Assembly: GCF_025698545.1 (NCBI RefSeq)
Contig: NC_068566.1
Span: 42,077,192 to 42,141,191, forward strand
DNA: 64,000 bases
Origin: Gossypium raimondii
Taxonomy: Eukaryota > Streptophyta > Magnoliopsida > Malvales > Malvaceae
Reading direction: 5' to 3'
Below the pieces are notes generated by a model. It was not told where the DNA came from. It searched no databases and saw nothing but the letters and a program-made list of their open reading frames with translations. Position numbers and translations under genes: made by a program. Shown here piece by piece: positions 37,501 to 49,777 of the stretch (within the stretch, counting starts at the first letter, position 1; the number at the start of each line of letters is the position of its first letter).

Positions 37501-37860
37501 GCTTCTTGTTTGCAGGACAATGTTTGATTGGGACATCAAGTGGAGGGACTAAGCCAAGTGCCGCCGTAATTGAGGGATAGACGTGGAAGTTGTACATGCA
37601 TATAGAAAGACTCCCTTAGAGGCCACGCCTCGAGGATTAAGTTGAATGCAACAAATTTAAAGTTTAAATTTAGAATTGTAAATACTGTTAAAATTGTAAG
37701 ACGAAAACTTTTAAAACTTATATTTATTGATATAGTTTAAAGTGTAAATTAAGCATTTAAGAATGAAATAAGAATAGAATTCAAAATCTTTTAAGTTAAT
37801 TGGGTCTTGGTATCATTCAATACCGAGACCTGGTGATTGGGTCAGGTATAAGGTGTTACG
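34537..37860 (+). mobile_element. Long Ty3/gypsy LTR, about 3.3 kb
   Basis: It starts TGTAACACCCATAACCC and ends GGTCAGGTATAAGGTGTTACG, where the last base departs from the expected CA. From 34780 to 35110 it is filled with CACACGGCCGTGTG-like inverted motifs, and from 35870 to 36010 with short units alternating CATAAGGGTT and CGTAAGAGCT. Such composition is typical of cotton gypsy LTRs in my memory. Protein-coding parts are absent, so this is a solo LTR or the 3' LTR of an element whose coding part is lost. No 5-bp duplication was found. Confidence 0.65.
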
Positions 37861-39388
37861 CAATCATACATGAGTATTTATACAAAAAGCTAACTGACTA
37901 ATCAGCTCTTTAATTACATAGCAGTCACTAACAAACTAATTGTTACTAACTAATTAACTACTACTTAACTGATACTATTAACTACAACTTGATATTACAT
38001 AACATGATACAAGAGATTTGAATCAAAATTATTATTGAAAAGATAAACATTCAACCAATAAATCATAACTTAGGTTCAAACTTAATAATAGGAGTTTTTT
38101 CTTTCTTTTTTTTTGGTGAATTTTTCTTTCTTTTTAAACAGGGATAGGAGATTCCCTTTTAAATGTGAATTAAACAAGTCGCTAGAATTTTCGTAGTTTC
38201 AAAGTGCATCAATTATGTAATGTGAATATGAGCACATAATTAAGTATAAAAGTTTTGTTCAAAATATGACTATATTATTTTATGTTAGTGTTTGATATAT
38301 TGATACACAAATAATTTTAATAAAATTGTCATGTACCCTTTTTTTAAAAATATTTTACTATACCCTTGTAAGACAGTTGTCAATCCTTAACTTTATTTGT
38401 GGAAGCTAAAAATTACACAGTGTACCAAATATTATTTCAGCGTTATGGTAAGAAAAATATGGTAAAAATAAGAATAATGTTGTGAGGTTGTTTAAGTTTG
38501 AATATAATAAAAATACAAAAGCTTAATTATTAATATGTGAAAAGAAAAAGCATAGAAAAGTCAAAGATTTGAGGAAACATGAGTACCGTATGGTTGAATA
38601 AAATATTAGAATTCTCAACCAGCCAGCCAAAGAGGGGAATCCCCCATTTTTGTTGTTGCTGCATATTATAATGTAATGTTCTTCCTGCAATTTTTGACTA
38701 TTGAAAGTAAATAAAAAAGATTATGGCAAATTTCATGGCAAACTAAAAAGAAAATAGGGTAACTAGAGAGAATGATTTAATTGAGTGTTAAATCATATTA
38801 ATTAGAAATGTGGAATATATATTTTAAACATTTTTTTTATTAATTTAAAATTTAATTCACAAACGGTGTTGGATTAATGGCAATACCGTAGTGAAGAAGT
38901 CAAAGTGGTTGAGAGTTAGTTAACACCGGTACAGCCTCAAGTACAAACGACCTGGTTGTACTTTTGGGGGAGTTTATCTGCTGTGCTGCTGCCTGCATGT
39001 TGATAGTTGATAGGTCAGGGATAGCATGGTTTTGTATTGGTGGTTCCATCTGATCTTCGACAAGATGCAGCGTCTGTAAATGGATTGGGGTTTTGTCAAC
39101 TGAATCATCTTTGGAGTAGTAGAAGATTTATACTCAAATCTTCCTTCTTCAATTCACATTACTTTTGGGCAACCTCTGCCTACGCTTTTATAAAAAAAAC
39201 AAAAAAAATTGTGTTTGACTGAATCTTAATCTAAAAAAAGTAGAGTCACAATTGATTGAATGGTTATTTAGATCTGGGAATTCTTTGGATCTACAGAGAA
39301 ACCCGAGTTGAAAGAATGATATGCTGTAATCTCTTACGCGGTAAATCTGAACAGTGATATAAATTAATGTCGACGAGTTTTAGCAAGA
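37861..39388. other. Intergenic region before tRNA-Tyr
   Basis: AT-rich, no supported gene. A CTAACTAATTA-type simple stretch lies near 37930-37990. Confidence 0.5.
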
Positions 39389-39480
39389 CCGACCTTAGCT
39401 CAGTTGGTAGAGCGGAGGACTGTAGTGGTTAAATCTGACAGAACATCCTTAGGTCACTGGTTCGAATCCGGTAGGTCGGA
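39389..39480 (+). tRNA. tRNA-Tyr (GTA anticodon) with intron
   Basis: It starts CCGACCTTAGCTCAG and ends GTTCGAATCCGGTAGGTCGG plus discriminator A, pairing CCGACC with GGTCGG in the acceptor stem. The A box (TAGCTCAGTTGG) and B box (GGTTCGAATCC) are intact. The anticodon GTA is at 39422-39424. A 19-base intron (39426-39444) follows one base after the anticodon, as in plant nuclear tRNA-Tyr genes; the mature product is 73 bases. A T run at about 39496-39503 can end Pol III transcription. Confidence 0.97.
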
Positions 39481-39639
39481 ACCTTTCGAATTCTGTTTTT
39501 TTTCCAAAGATTGGGCCAGATGAGGCCCATACTTTAGTGTTGCTAAATTAGTTAGTGTCTTTTTTCTTCATTTCTTGGCGGTTAAAATGTGTCTATAGTC
39601 CCTGTAATTTTTGAAAATTAATAATTTGGTCCTTGTATT

Positions 39640-40110
39640 TTAGAGTTATTCATGGGCCAGGTCAGACACTAACAAAATTCTAGGCCCAATTGGTAAGCCT
39701 GGGCCCTGTCCTGTCCGCCTGTATTAACTTTTTTATTTTATTTTTATATAAAAAAATATAATACATCAAAAACACTAAAAACATTAAAATAAATGTTTCT
39801 TAACAATTTGAAAATAATTTAAAAAAAATCATCATACTTAAATAGCACTAAGATAAGTACAATTTAACAAACAAATGCCTCTACAATAAAACAAGAGTTA
39901 AAAAATATCCAAACAATAATAATATGGTAGTGAAATGACAACAAAACAATGAAAAAACAACAGCAAAACAACAACTTTTTTTTTTTTTACAAATTTGGGC
40001 TGGGCCTAACTATTTTCTAAATGGGTCTTATTTTCGGGTTTATATTTTACCTAAACTGTCTTAATTTTTGAGCGAGCCAAGTGACCCATCTCATGGATAA
40101 GTCTATTATT
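39640..40110. repeat. Dispersed repeat, second copy
   Basis: Shares order and sequence with 30320-30770: AAAAATATAATACATCAAA, AACAAATGCCT(C/T)TA, AATAATAATATGGTAGTGAA-like blocks and flanking CCAGGTCAGAC/CCCAATT parts. It is non-coding, and the edges are uncertain. Confidence 0.6.
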
Positions 40111-40526
40111 TCTAGGAATTTAGTTTTCATTTCAAAATTTAGATAATATTAAAAAGAAAATGGTGAAATTGTTCCTTCAGGTTTACTTGCTCAAATGGGA
40201 TTAAATTACACAACAATTTATTAATTTCAGTTTTTGTCGGTGGGGTATATATACCCTCACAATGAACAAGGTGGCTGTATCCTCAAAATCCAGAGTTTTT
40301 GGATTTTATGAACTACGGAAACTATCTAATTTCCTCCCATACTATCACAACCATCACTTATGATTTGAGGAGCCTTGTATTAAAAAAAAAAATGCAATGA
40401 TACTGTTAGCTTTTACAATGTTAAATTACACATAAAGTAAGCCATCTTCAATGAAATGATTGTCTATGTTTGTGAAAGACCATATTTAAACATCTTTGTA
40501 TCAGGAATCAGAAATGGGGGTAACAA
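40111..40526. other. 3' flank of the ALP1-like gene
   Basis: AT-rich; likely includes the 3' UTR of the minus-strand gene that ends at 40527. Nothing else was seen. Confidence 0.5.
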
Positions 40527-43500
40527 TTATTGTGGTGATTTCCCTGACAAGTAGAGAGAAAGTTTATCTCTCAGGTGTACACCTTTGATGTCAACAGACC
40601 CACAAACCCGTTGGCGGTAGCCAGAATCATGGTCATGAGACAATGGCATTTCATCCTGCACATCGTCTTCCAAGTCGATAACGATGTTATGAAGCAAGCA
40701 GCAAACCAGGATGATCCTTGGCAACTTATGTTTGTCAGGTCTCCACATTACCCCTTGGATGATCTTCCACATTTCCTTCAGCCTAGCCAATGCCCTGTGT
40801 GCTACTAGCCGGGTTGCCGAATGCCTTTTATTGAACTCAGCTCTTAACTCGGGTAGTTCTTTCCCCTCGTACGGTATTATGAGATAGGGTAGTAGAGGAT
40901 AGCCTACATCTCCGATTATGTATTCCCTTATTTCGGATCCTTCGGGGAGCATAAAATTTTTCCCATTCAATCTCTCCCCTTTATCACACAGTTCATAGAA
41001 ATTCGAACTCTGAAAAACCAACCAGTCATCTATTTTACCTGGCCAGCCAGTGACTATGTCCCTGAATCTCATTTCAGGGTCTACAATTGCCTGCAAGACC
41101 ATGCTGTGATTCTTCTTGTGATCGAGCCATACTTTACTTGCAGGGTCCGATGAAGGCAAACACATCATAATGTGAGTAGTGTCAATCACACCACAGCAAT
41201 TGGGAAGACCGTGAATCTTTTCGAATTTGGATTTTATTTCCATCATTTCTTCTTCAGTCGAAGGCCATCGCAGGTGGTGAAGGCCCCTTTCTTCCATGGC
41301 CTCCACAAAGCGCCATGTCAGTTGTGAGACGGTTGAGTGGTGCAGCCCGAACAAGTCACCAACTATCACCAGCGATTCACCAGAGCTTAGCCTTCTTAAA
41401 GCTACAGCCACTTGATCTTCGAAAGACACAGGTTTACCATTTGAAAATGTAAAACTTCCTGGCTTAGCCATCATATCTTCCTTCACAAGTGAACATATAT
41501 AGTTGAAGGTTTTTCTGGAAATTTTGAAAACAGATTTGAACTTATCCGGACCCTTAGATGGCGATTGAAGACCTACAGAGAGAGAAAGTCAAAAAGACGA
41601 AACAGCATCTGCATATACGAAACATAAAAGGTTGGTGTAGATGATCTGTTGAATATGAAAACATTGCGCATAAAGCTGAAACATGACAGCTTCTGTCGAA
41701 TCTGGTGTCCTATTACTTATCATCACAAAGATGATTAACATTTTGTTGAGAGAGAAAAAGGAAGATAAGTTACTGAATATGGAGTGGTCCTCGTCATTTT
41801 GTTCTGATGGATACAGGAAAACAATGATCATGGAAAAAGGGCATTGAACATGATTTAGTTCCTATACTATGTTCGAATTCCATAACAAACTCTATAGGTA
41901 GGTTAGGGAGTACATAATAACCTAATTTACGATTACTTTGCCAAGCAAAGGTTACTTTCTCCTGACCTGACATATGTTTTTGGTTCTTAATCTTTCATAA
42001 CCAACAAACACTATAGATTGTTGACAACACTAGTCAATTTATAATGACAATTGTTAACTGTAGCTAAAACTAAATGTTACGAGAAGATATTATTATACAC
42101 ATAGCTTGAACATCAGAGAAATAAGTTTCAACCTATGAAACATCCTGCTTGAAACATAATTAACCAATGCTAACATGAACTGGAAAGTGCGTTAAGTTTT
42201 GACAAAATACGAGTAGAAGGCAGCAGTGAAGAGACAACCAAAGAAAGCAAAACAGATATACGGAAGAAGAATAATAATGATAGCAGGAAGCAGTAGTCCA
42301 TTCCTTGGATTAGCAACTAATTACCCATCCTCAAGCTATGAGACAACATTTTACATGAACTAATTCAACATCATATATACATGTTTGTAGAGGAGTATGT
42401 ATGTCCAAATCATATGCTCACAACAGCAGTATTTTCTCTTAGTGCCTTCTGCAGATTTTTCATGGTTTTAGCACTAAATTTCTTTCATTAACAAGTGACA
42501 TTTTTGTCAGATCATATTAAGCCTTAGTTTTGAGCTGTCAAAAACAAGGCATTGTTGGTTTGAACTCCACAACCCAGAATATGAATCAAGAAACATGTAG
42601 GGAATATAGTTCCTGCATATAACCTGAAGAATCACTAATTTGATTTACTTTATCAGTAACTTTTCATGTTCATGAGATACGAGATTTGCGGCCTTCTCAG
42701 CATTTCCAATCAAAATATGATGATTGAAGAAATAGGAACTACAAATATGTGAAGGACAATGTTTTCATGAAAAGGAAACACTACTCGAACTGTTAATGGC
42801 ATGTTTCTGGCAGAACAAAAACAATAGTCCAAGAGACCTACTGCACAACAGAGTTAGCACATACAAACCAAGGAAAATCAACTTACAAACGAATACTCGA
42901 GTTATCTACAATTACTTCCAAAAACTTATCTAGAGCAAGCCAACGGGCAGCCCCTTATATATCCAACTCCATTTCTCACTGCTAAAGTCCCCCATTAATT
43001 GTAAACTTAAGCCTTGCACCACGACCTCAAATGTAAGTTAAGAATCCGTTTTTCAATTGCATTAGCTTGTTGAAGCAACTTAAGCACTCTGAGATTCAAA
43101 TAGTTATCATATTCAAACTGGCAAGCAGAGCAACAGCATTGTCAAAACATAAAACCTTATCCTCTTTCCCATTTAATAACATATATTATATAAGAAAAAA
43201 AAAGTGTTAGGTGAAAATAACCATTTGAAAGTCAGATTAGGGATCCTGCTTTTATGTTCCCAGATGCATTTTCTTTGTATCAACATATAGAACTCGAATA
43301 CAATGTAAATCGGAAAGCCAGTTAAAAATTCCAAAACAGAACTCAACCCAATGAACCGAATATGCAATTAAATAACTTGAATATCATATAAATGGCAAAG
43401 CCATTAAAAAACTTGCAAAATTAAATTCATCCCCCGAACTGAATATCAATCAACTGCTAACAAAAAAATTTAAACATCTTCTATGCCACGAATGATCAAC

Positions 43501-43715
43501 TAGAGCAACAGTTCAAAAAAAAAGTTGAAAACGGGAGGAAAGAAAAGTCAAGAAATTCAGACAGAGTTTGATACAGTAAAAAGCATACCATTCATCTTCC
43601 TGGAAAGCTCATCCCACCAATCAATAGACCTTTCCTTCTCTGAAGAAGCAGAAGCATTTTCTTCAGGCTTCTTCTCTACCTTCCTTCTTTTCTTTAACCC
43701 TCTCGCAGGACCCAT
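40527..43715 (-). CDS. ALP1-like protein, domesticated PIF/Harbinger transposase
   Basis: Two coding exons, 43715-43589 and 41572-40527, give 390 residues, the usual size for ALP1-like proteins. The junction restores SRKMNG/LQSPSKGPDKF. Exon 1 (MGPARGLKKRRKVEKK) is short and basic. Exon 2 has FKISRKTFNYICSLVKED, a helix-turn-helix-like STVSQLTWRFVEAM and the DDE domain. The two Asp are kept (Asp173 in GVIDTTHI, Asp264 in GDVGYP), but the position of the catalytic Glu is His301 in LVAHRALARLK, so cleavage activity is not expected. This matches plant ALP1-like proteins, which are long-lived host genes; Arabidopsis ALP1 acts with Polycomb repressive complex 2. The intron is 2016 bp and part of it is duplicated at 55163-55700. 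No terminal repeats flank the gene. An untranslated exon may lie upstream near 44020. Confidence 0.93.
42199..42836. repeat. Intron segment duplicated elsewhere in the window (copy A)
   Basis: This part of the ALP1-like intron matches 55163-55700 from GACAAAATA(C/T)GAGTA through CAGCAGTGAAGAGACAACCA, TATGTCCAAATCATATGCTC and ACAAAAACAATAGTCCAAGA. It carries about 100 bases that copy B lacks. Confidence 0.88.
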
Positions 43716-46700
43716 CAGCCCCCCCAAAAAGATACCCAATTGAATCCAAAAACCAAAACCCAATAACTTCAAAAAATAAAAAACCAAAGAATTTATAATC
43801 ACTGTATTAGAATTTATCAAAAACACCAAAACCCATTAATCATTCAACCATAACATTGATCATAACCACAAGACGAAGGGATAAAAAGAAGAACATGCAA
43901 TAAGTATATATCAAAGAAAGAGAGTAGCTTTGTGCATGCAGAAAAAACTGAAACTTTTGAAATCTTATAGGATGGGAAAAATAAAAAGAGAAGCTAAGTA
44001 TAGTTTGTTCATGTTTACCTGATGAGAAATCTGCAGGCAAGTAAATAGCTTTGGAAGTATTTGATTTAAGACAATGTGGCAACCGAAACAATAGATATGG
44101 CACTGGAATTTAGTATATATAATATATGGAATTTAGTGTATATATGTTAACTACTAGTAAAACATGCTAAGAAGAAAATAGAGGTTTTTGTGATTAGCTT
44201 TTCGAGAGGTGCCCTCCAAATCGAGAGACAATTTTTTATGTAAATAATTATATATTACATTGGATGATGAATGAAGTGGGAGGCGAATTTGTAATAAGAA
44301 TGACTGAAATGCCATCTGCTTTATCTTGGTCGTCAGAAACTAAAGGTAGTCTTTTTGTGGTTAGTTTGGTCAACATATTTTAATGTTATTATACCAATCA
44401 ATCTAACCTAGTTTGTGTTTAAAGTAGTTAAATTATGTTAATTTCATCTTTAAAATTAAATTTGGGTTAAAATATGTTTTTAATTCATGTAGTTTTCATA
44501 TAATTAGAATTTAATTTTTCTATTTTATGAATTTAAAATGCAAGTCAATTGTTAATATCGTTGAAATTCTTTAGTTGAATGCAAGTTCATTTCATTCTCA
44601 ATTTTTAGTTACATGTCCATCATGTAATTTTTTTAATTTCAAAATTAATAAAAATTAACAATGTTAACAACTAGACTTAAATTTTGAAGTCGAAAAAGTA
44701 GAGGGCTAAATTCTTAAAAATAAAAGTATAATGACAAAATTCTAAATTTATGAAAAGCACATGAATTCATACAATATTTTAAACTCAAATGAGAATGTTT
44801 ACCTTTTACATTTTCAATTTTAATTAATGTATTTTGAGTTAATTTAAAACCAATTCAATCAATAAAGGGTTAATTTAAAAAAAACCTTAACAACTATTTT
44901 GTCTTTTAAATATTTTTATATAATATATTATATAGAATAACTTAAATCACTCTTAAAAATACCTCTAAAAAATTAGCTCATTTAAAAACTACTTTCTTAC
45001 TTTTTAAAAAATAATATAATTTTGCACCCTTAAATTTTAATACTTTAATTGATAAATAAATTCATTTTGGTCATTGAACTTAAAAATTATACAAGTTTGA
45101 TAACGTGACACTTTGAGATTGTGCCACATCATCACTTCAAAATTTAAAAAAATTATATAAATTTTCAAGTAATGATGTAGTACAATATTAGAGTGTCACA
45201 TATTATATTCAAATAACTCGACCAATGATTGAATTGATCTAACCATTGGTTCCCAGTTCAATTGATTCTGCTAGACCAACAATAATTAATTAATTAATTA
45301 ACTAAAATTTATAAAAAAATTATTAAACCTATTCAACTACTAATTTTTGTCGTAGTTTTCAATTTTTTTGGTTTCGTGAAGTTTTCAATTCAATTGGCTT
45401 AACACTTTTGTTTGGACTAGTATTTTGATCAATTCTCAGTCCAATTGGTCCGACTGACCATTCCAGTCATGTTCTAAGAATACTGGTCACATCATTAAAT
45501 CTTAATGGTATCCAAATTTAGGGTTCAAAATAGATTTAGTTCCAAGTTTAGGCACCAAAGTGGACCTAGTTGCCAAGTTTAGGGGGTAAAAATTGTATAA
45601 TCCTTTAAAAATACTATTACTTCTTAAAAACTACCATTAATTTCTTTTTAAAAATGCAATTAATTTTAAAAATTATATATATTTACATTTTTTTATTAAT
45701 TAGGAATTGTAAGAAATTTGTCTAATTATAGTTTCAGTCTATTTTGTTATGCTAAAATTTGAGATTTAATTTTGTTAATCAATGAGGTGAACAAAGGGGA
45801 AAAGATGATGGTTTAGTAAAGAAGAAAGGAATGGAAGTTGGGAGGAAGTCTCAATTATCTCGGGAAAGAAAAAGATTTGGTGGGTTGTCTTTGTGAGTTT
45901 GTAAGCTATTTGCATGACTTTTTTTTTATAGTGGAGAACAAATTTGGTTTTGTGTCTTAAGGTTGTTGATGTGGAAGTTTGATTTGATACCTTTGGTAGT
46001 GACAGTGATGTAATGTCTTAGGATGAGACATGGTTTTCACGTGGTCTTGATTCAGCCTTAATGTTAACAAAAATGCATAGTTCTCTAGGTTGAGGTTCAC
46101 AGACTAACCACCATAAGTGTGAAAGTGGCATAACAATTGCTCCCCTAGGCGAGTGAAGGCCATAAAGTGACTTTTACGAGCCTGGTAAGGAATTCGCAGC
46201 ATAGATGTCCATGATGCAAGCGTCTTGAAGTTCATGATAAAGTGTTATACATTGTATAGGTGATCTCATTTTAAGTCTGAATATATATTTTTTAAATTTG
46301 TAATTTGAATTTTAAATAACTGAAACTTTTAAATTGATTAAGTTTATGGCGAGAGAAATAATTTTCATATGCACGTTCATGTGAGTTTATTGATGAAGTT
46401 TGCAAAACGTACAGTGTTTTACGACGTGTTGGTTGGATTCCCAATAAAATCGTCGTTATCTTTAATATTTAGATAACCGTGTTGTGTATTGATTGGAAAA
46501 GCTTTTTTATGTATGGGTAGTGGCGAGCATGTGTGCGCATAATAACTTGCCTAGGAAGTTTCATAGCAGTTGAAGGGTTTTACCTTATTTATAAAAAAGG
46601 AAAACCTTTTTAGCTTTATTACCATATGCTTTCTAAATATTTGGATTTCTACAATTCCTTTCTCATTTGTGTTCTTAGTGCAATTTAGTTTGGCAGGTTT

Positions 46701-46760
46701 CAATTACTTTGATTTTCTTATATTGTTTTTTTATTTTCCTTTTATTGTTAGCAAAACATG
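43716..46760. other. Upstream region of the ALP1-like gene and intergenic DNA
   Basis: 43716 to about 44110 is probably 5' UTR and promoter of the ALP1-like gene. From 44110 on the DNA is AT-rich. At 46050-46260 a more balanced stretch (CTCCCCTAGGCGAGTGAAGG region) looks like retroelement debris, but no frame or terminus confirms it. Confidence 0.4.
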
Positions 46761-49760
46761 GCCTCCAATTTGGTTAGTGTTCCTATTGAAAGTAAGGAAT
46801 TTGAGTGTTCGATATCTATAAAGGAGATGTGGAAATTGTTAGAATGTAGGAAAATTACATGTTTTTAATAATTTTAGATTCAGATTCAATATTTTGAAGG
46901 GAAATCATTGATTGAGTGATATGAACAATCATAATAGAGAAAATCGTTGGTTTCTTTTTCCCTTATATGTTTTTGTAGTAGGGTTTCATCCGCCTTTGCA
47001 TCCTTTTTTCGTAGAATTGTTGAATTCATGTGGAATTGCTCCTAGGTAATTAATGGGTTCCTCTATTGGATCTGGTGCCTTAAGTGTAGTATTTTCGTCT
47101 ATGTACACTTGCAATTTTTTCGAACAAATTGATTAATAAAATTCATGGATTACATTAATATACTTTATATAATTGTGCTCATGTGGTTTTTGCATGCAAA
47201 ACAAAATAAAAATAAATATTGACTCACTAGTTGTCTAATATTTAAACTAATACTAAGCAATATTACGTGGTTAAATCGTAATATGAAAAACAACTTATAT
47301 TAGTAGACGAACCTAAACATGTCCTTAGTCTAATCGGAAATGAGCAAATCGATTGAAAGACTAATATGTCGTATATCAAGTCCAATTAAAGAGATGTCTT
47401 GACTTGGGCATCGGAGCGGATGACTCCTAGAAGATAGAAACATAGATGTGACTTACAGTAAGTTGGATTGGACCTAAGAAGAATAGATCCTAGAATCTTT
47501 TATGGATTTATTCACTTGTAACATTCATATTGTGGCATACCTTAATCTTGAGTGGATGATGAACTATGTATGCGTGACTCATATACTTTGATGTAAGTAA
47601 AATCATGAGTCTAAATAGATAAGGAAATGAAATCTGGTGCGTTGTGTTTAAGACTTTTGCAGTATATAGCATAATTTACAATAGTGGAATTCATAACTCA
47701 ACTAATGAGTAAATGATATACTCTCATCGACATTACATGATAGATGAAAAGAAAACGTGACTATGAGTCGTTTGTCTTTGTGATAAATGAACTAATTACT
47801 ATTTGACAGTAATTAAATTTTCATGAAGGAAGATATAATGGTTATCATGAGATAAATATGATCATATTGGGTGAACAAATTTATCCCAAAGAGATTAAGG
47901 ATATCCTATAAGGGTAACACACTGATAATAAGGTCATTGGATGAGAATTGATTAAGTAACTTTCGTAATGGTATGTAATTAAGGAGAGCTTAGTCATGAT
48001 ATTGTAGTATGATTTTGTGACTAAATAAGTTTATAGTTAATAGGCAAAAAACTGGAACTTAATTTTAAATTATTTGAACCCTAATTACTTATGTCCAATC
48101 GATTCTTCCGCTAGATCGTTAAAACTAGAAATGAATTGCATGTAGAACCAAATGAACAAAAATTAATGGAAAGGATGAATTTAGAGAAATGGTTCACATT
48201 CGCAAATGAATGCATTTTCTCACTGAGTATTGAACTGACTTGAGAATTAATTTAAGGTTTTTAAATTATTATTTAATTACAATTAAATAATTGAAGTTCA
48301 AAAATAGAATTAAATTAATTATTTATCATGAATTCGTTGAATGTAAAAATTAAATATTTTTCCTTATAGATTTTTTTACGGTAAATTCGTCATAACTTTA
48401 ATAGAATTAAAATTGAGTTGAGAAAATTATTTAATTGTGAAATTAATTTAGTTAATTTAACTAATTAAATTAATGAAATAAATAATAATAATTATTGAAA
48501 TAAAAAATATTGGGTTGGATTAAGTGTTGAGTCAAAAGTTAAGCAAATATAATTGGACCCAATACATGAGAGAGCCAATTCCTTTCATTTTACACGTGAT
48601 GGGTAACAACCCTAGTGTTTTTATTTAGGGTGTGTCGCTACCCCCACTTCTAGTTAGACTAGGGAAGTGTTTTTCTATTAAATAAATATTATTTGTGTTA
48701 TATTTATCCAATCAGGATTCTCCCATCTCTCCTTATAAATAGATGACACTGGTAGAGCTATTAACAAATAAGTTTCATATATTGTTATTCTACTAGAAAG
48801 TAGTGAATTTATATTCTTAGAATAAATTTTATTTTCTAGGAATAATATTATTTTCTGGTTTTTATTGAGAGAATTAATTTCCTACTAAAAGTAATAAATA
48901 ATTTTTGGCTATATGTTTGGTTCTTGTTGTTCAAGGTTATACTCAACGCAATTCGGGGTTTGAGGATAGCGGAGAAGGTTGTTCGGTTGAAAGCTGAGAA
49001 CATTTTAGATCCTCTCGCACAAAACACATGTACTATTCAGTATAATGTTTATTACTATAAATAACATAAACCAACTTGAATTTGAAAATTTTTAAACTTC
49101 CACTATAACAATAAATTGTTTTCATAACTGAATTTTTCCAACAAGTAGTTCCTCCCGGATCTTCCCTGGTGGGATAATGAAGAGTATTATAAACCCTTAT
49201 TCCTACTATTTTCTTTGGCGAAAGTTTGAAGGATCAACCATCTTCTTTCATCCTGACAAAGTGACCAGGAAAGTGTTTGAATAGTTTCCATCGAAATAGA
49301 TTGAGGGTCCACCTATAATGTACTCTATGGATTTATGGAAAACCATTAACAGTATGGAGTATGAGAAGAACTTTGCGCACCAACAATTGGGTAGATCTTT
49401 AAAGCATCAAGAAATTCAATTGCAAAACTTAAATACGGAGAAGGAAGTTTTGAAGAAACAGGTTATTGAAGCTACCTCAAGCTAAGTTGTTTTGAAGGAA
49501 AAGGTTAAACCTCTTGAGGAATTAAATGTAAAATTAAACGAGGAGGTTACGAAGTTGAATGCAGAAAATGAGGACTTGAAGAAGGAGAAAATTGAGTGTG
49601 AATCTTGCATGCAAGAGCTGACTTCAAAGCATACGAATGAGATTGCTTCCTTGAAGAGATTTCATGATTAAGAAGTGGCTCAATTGAAGGACCAACAAAA
49701 GAATCATTTTTTAAGCCTAATATTTTTGTTCACGCTTCTTCAACTTTCAAACAGATTTTC
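46761..49760 (+). pseudogene. Coiled-coil protein remnant split by an LTR-like insertion
   Basis: A start-like piece reads MASNLVSVPIESKEFE (46761-46836). After the insertion at 46837-49143 the frame continues with pieces such as GPPIMYSMDLWKTINSM and QQLGRSLKHQEIQLQNLN, then a long heptad-rich stretch (VKLNEEVTKLNAENEDLKKE). Several stops interrupt it. The layout resembles decayed plant transposon or mobile-domain proteins with a C-terminal coiled coil. I do not recognise the family. Confidence 0.4.
46837..49143 (+). repeat. Candidate solo LTR, 2.3 kb
   Basis: Begins TGTTAGAATGTAGG and ends TTTTTCCAACA, the TGTT...AACA pattern of many plant LTRs. A promoter-like CCTTATAAATAG lies near 48733. 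It is non-coding and sits between two parts of a protein remnant. No 5-bp duplication could be seen (GAAAT versus AGTAG). Confidence 0.4.
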
Positions 49761-49777
49761 GTGCTTGATTGGATAAT

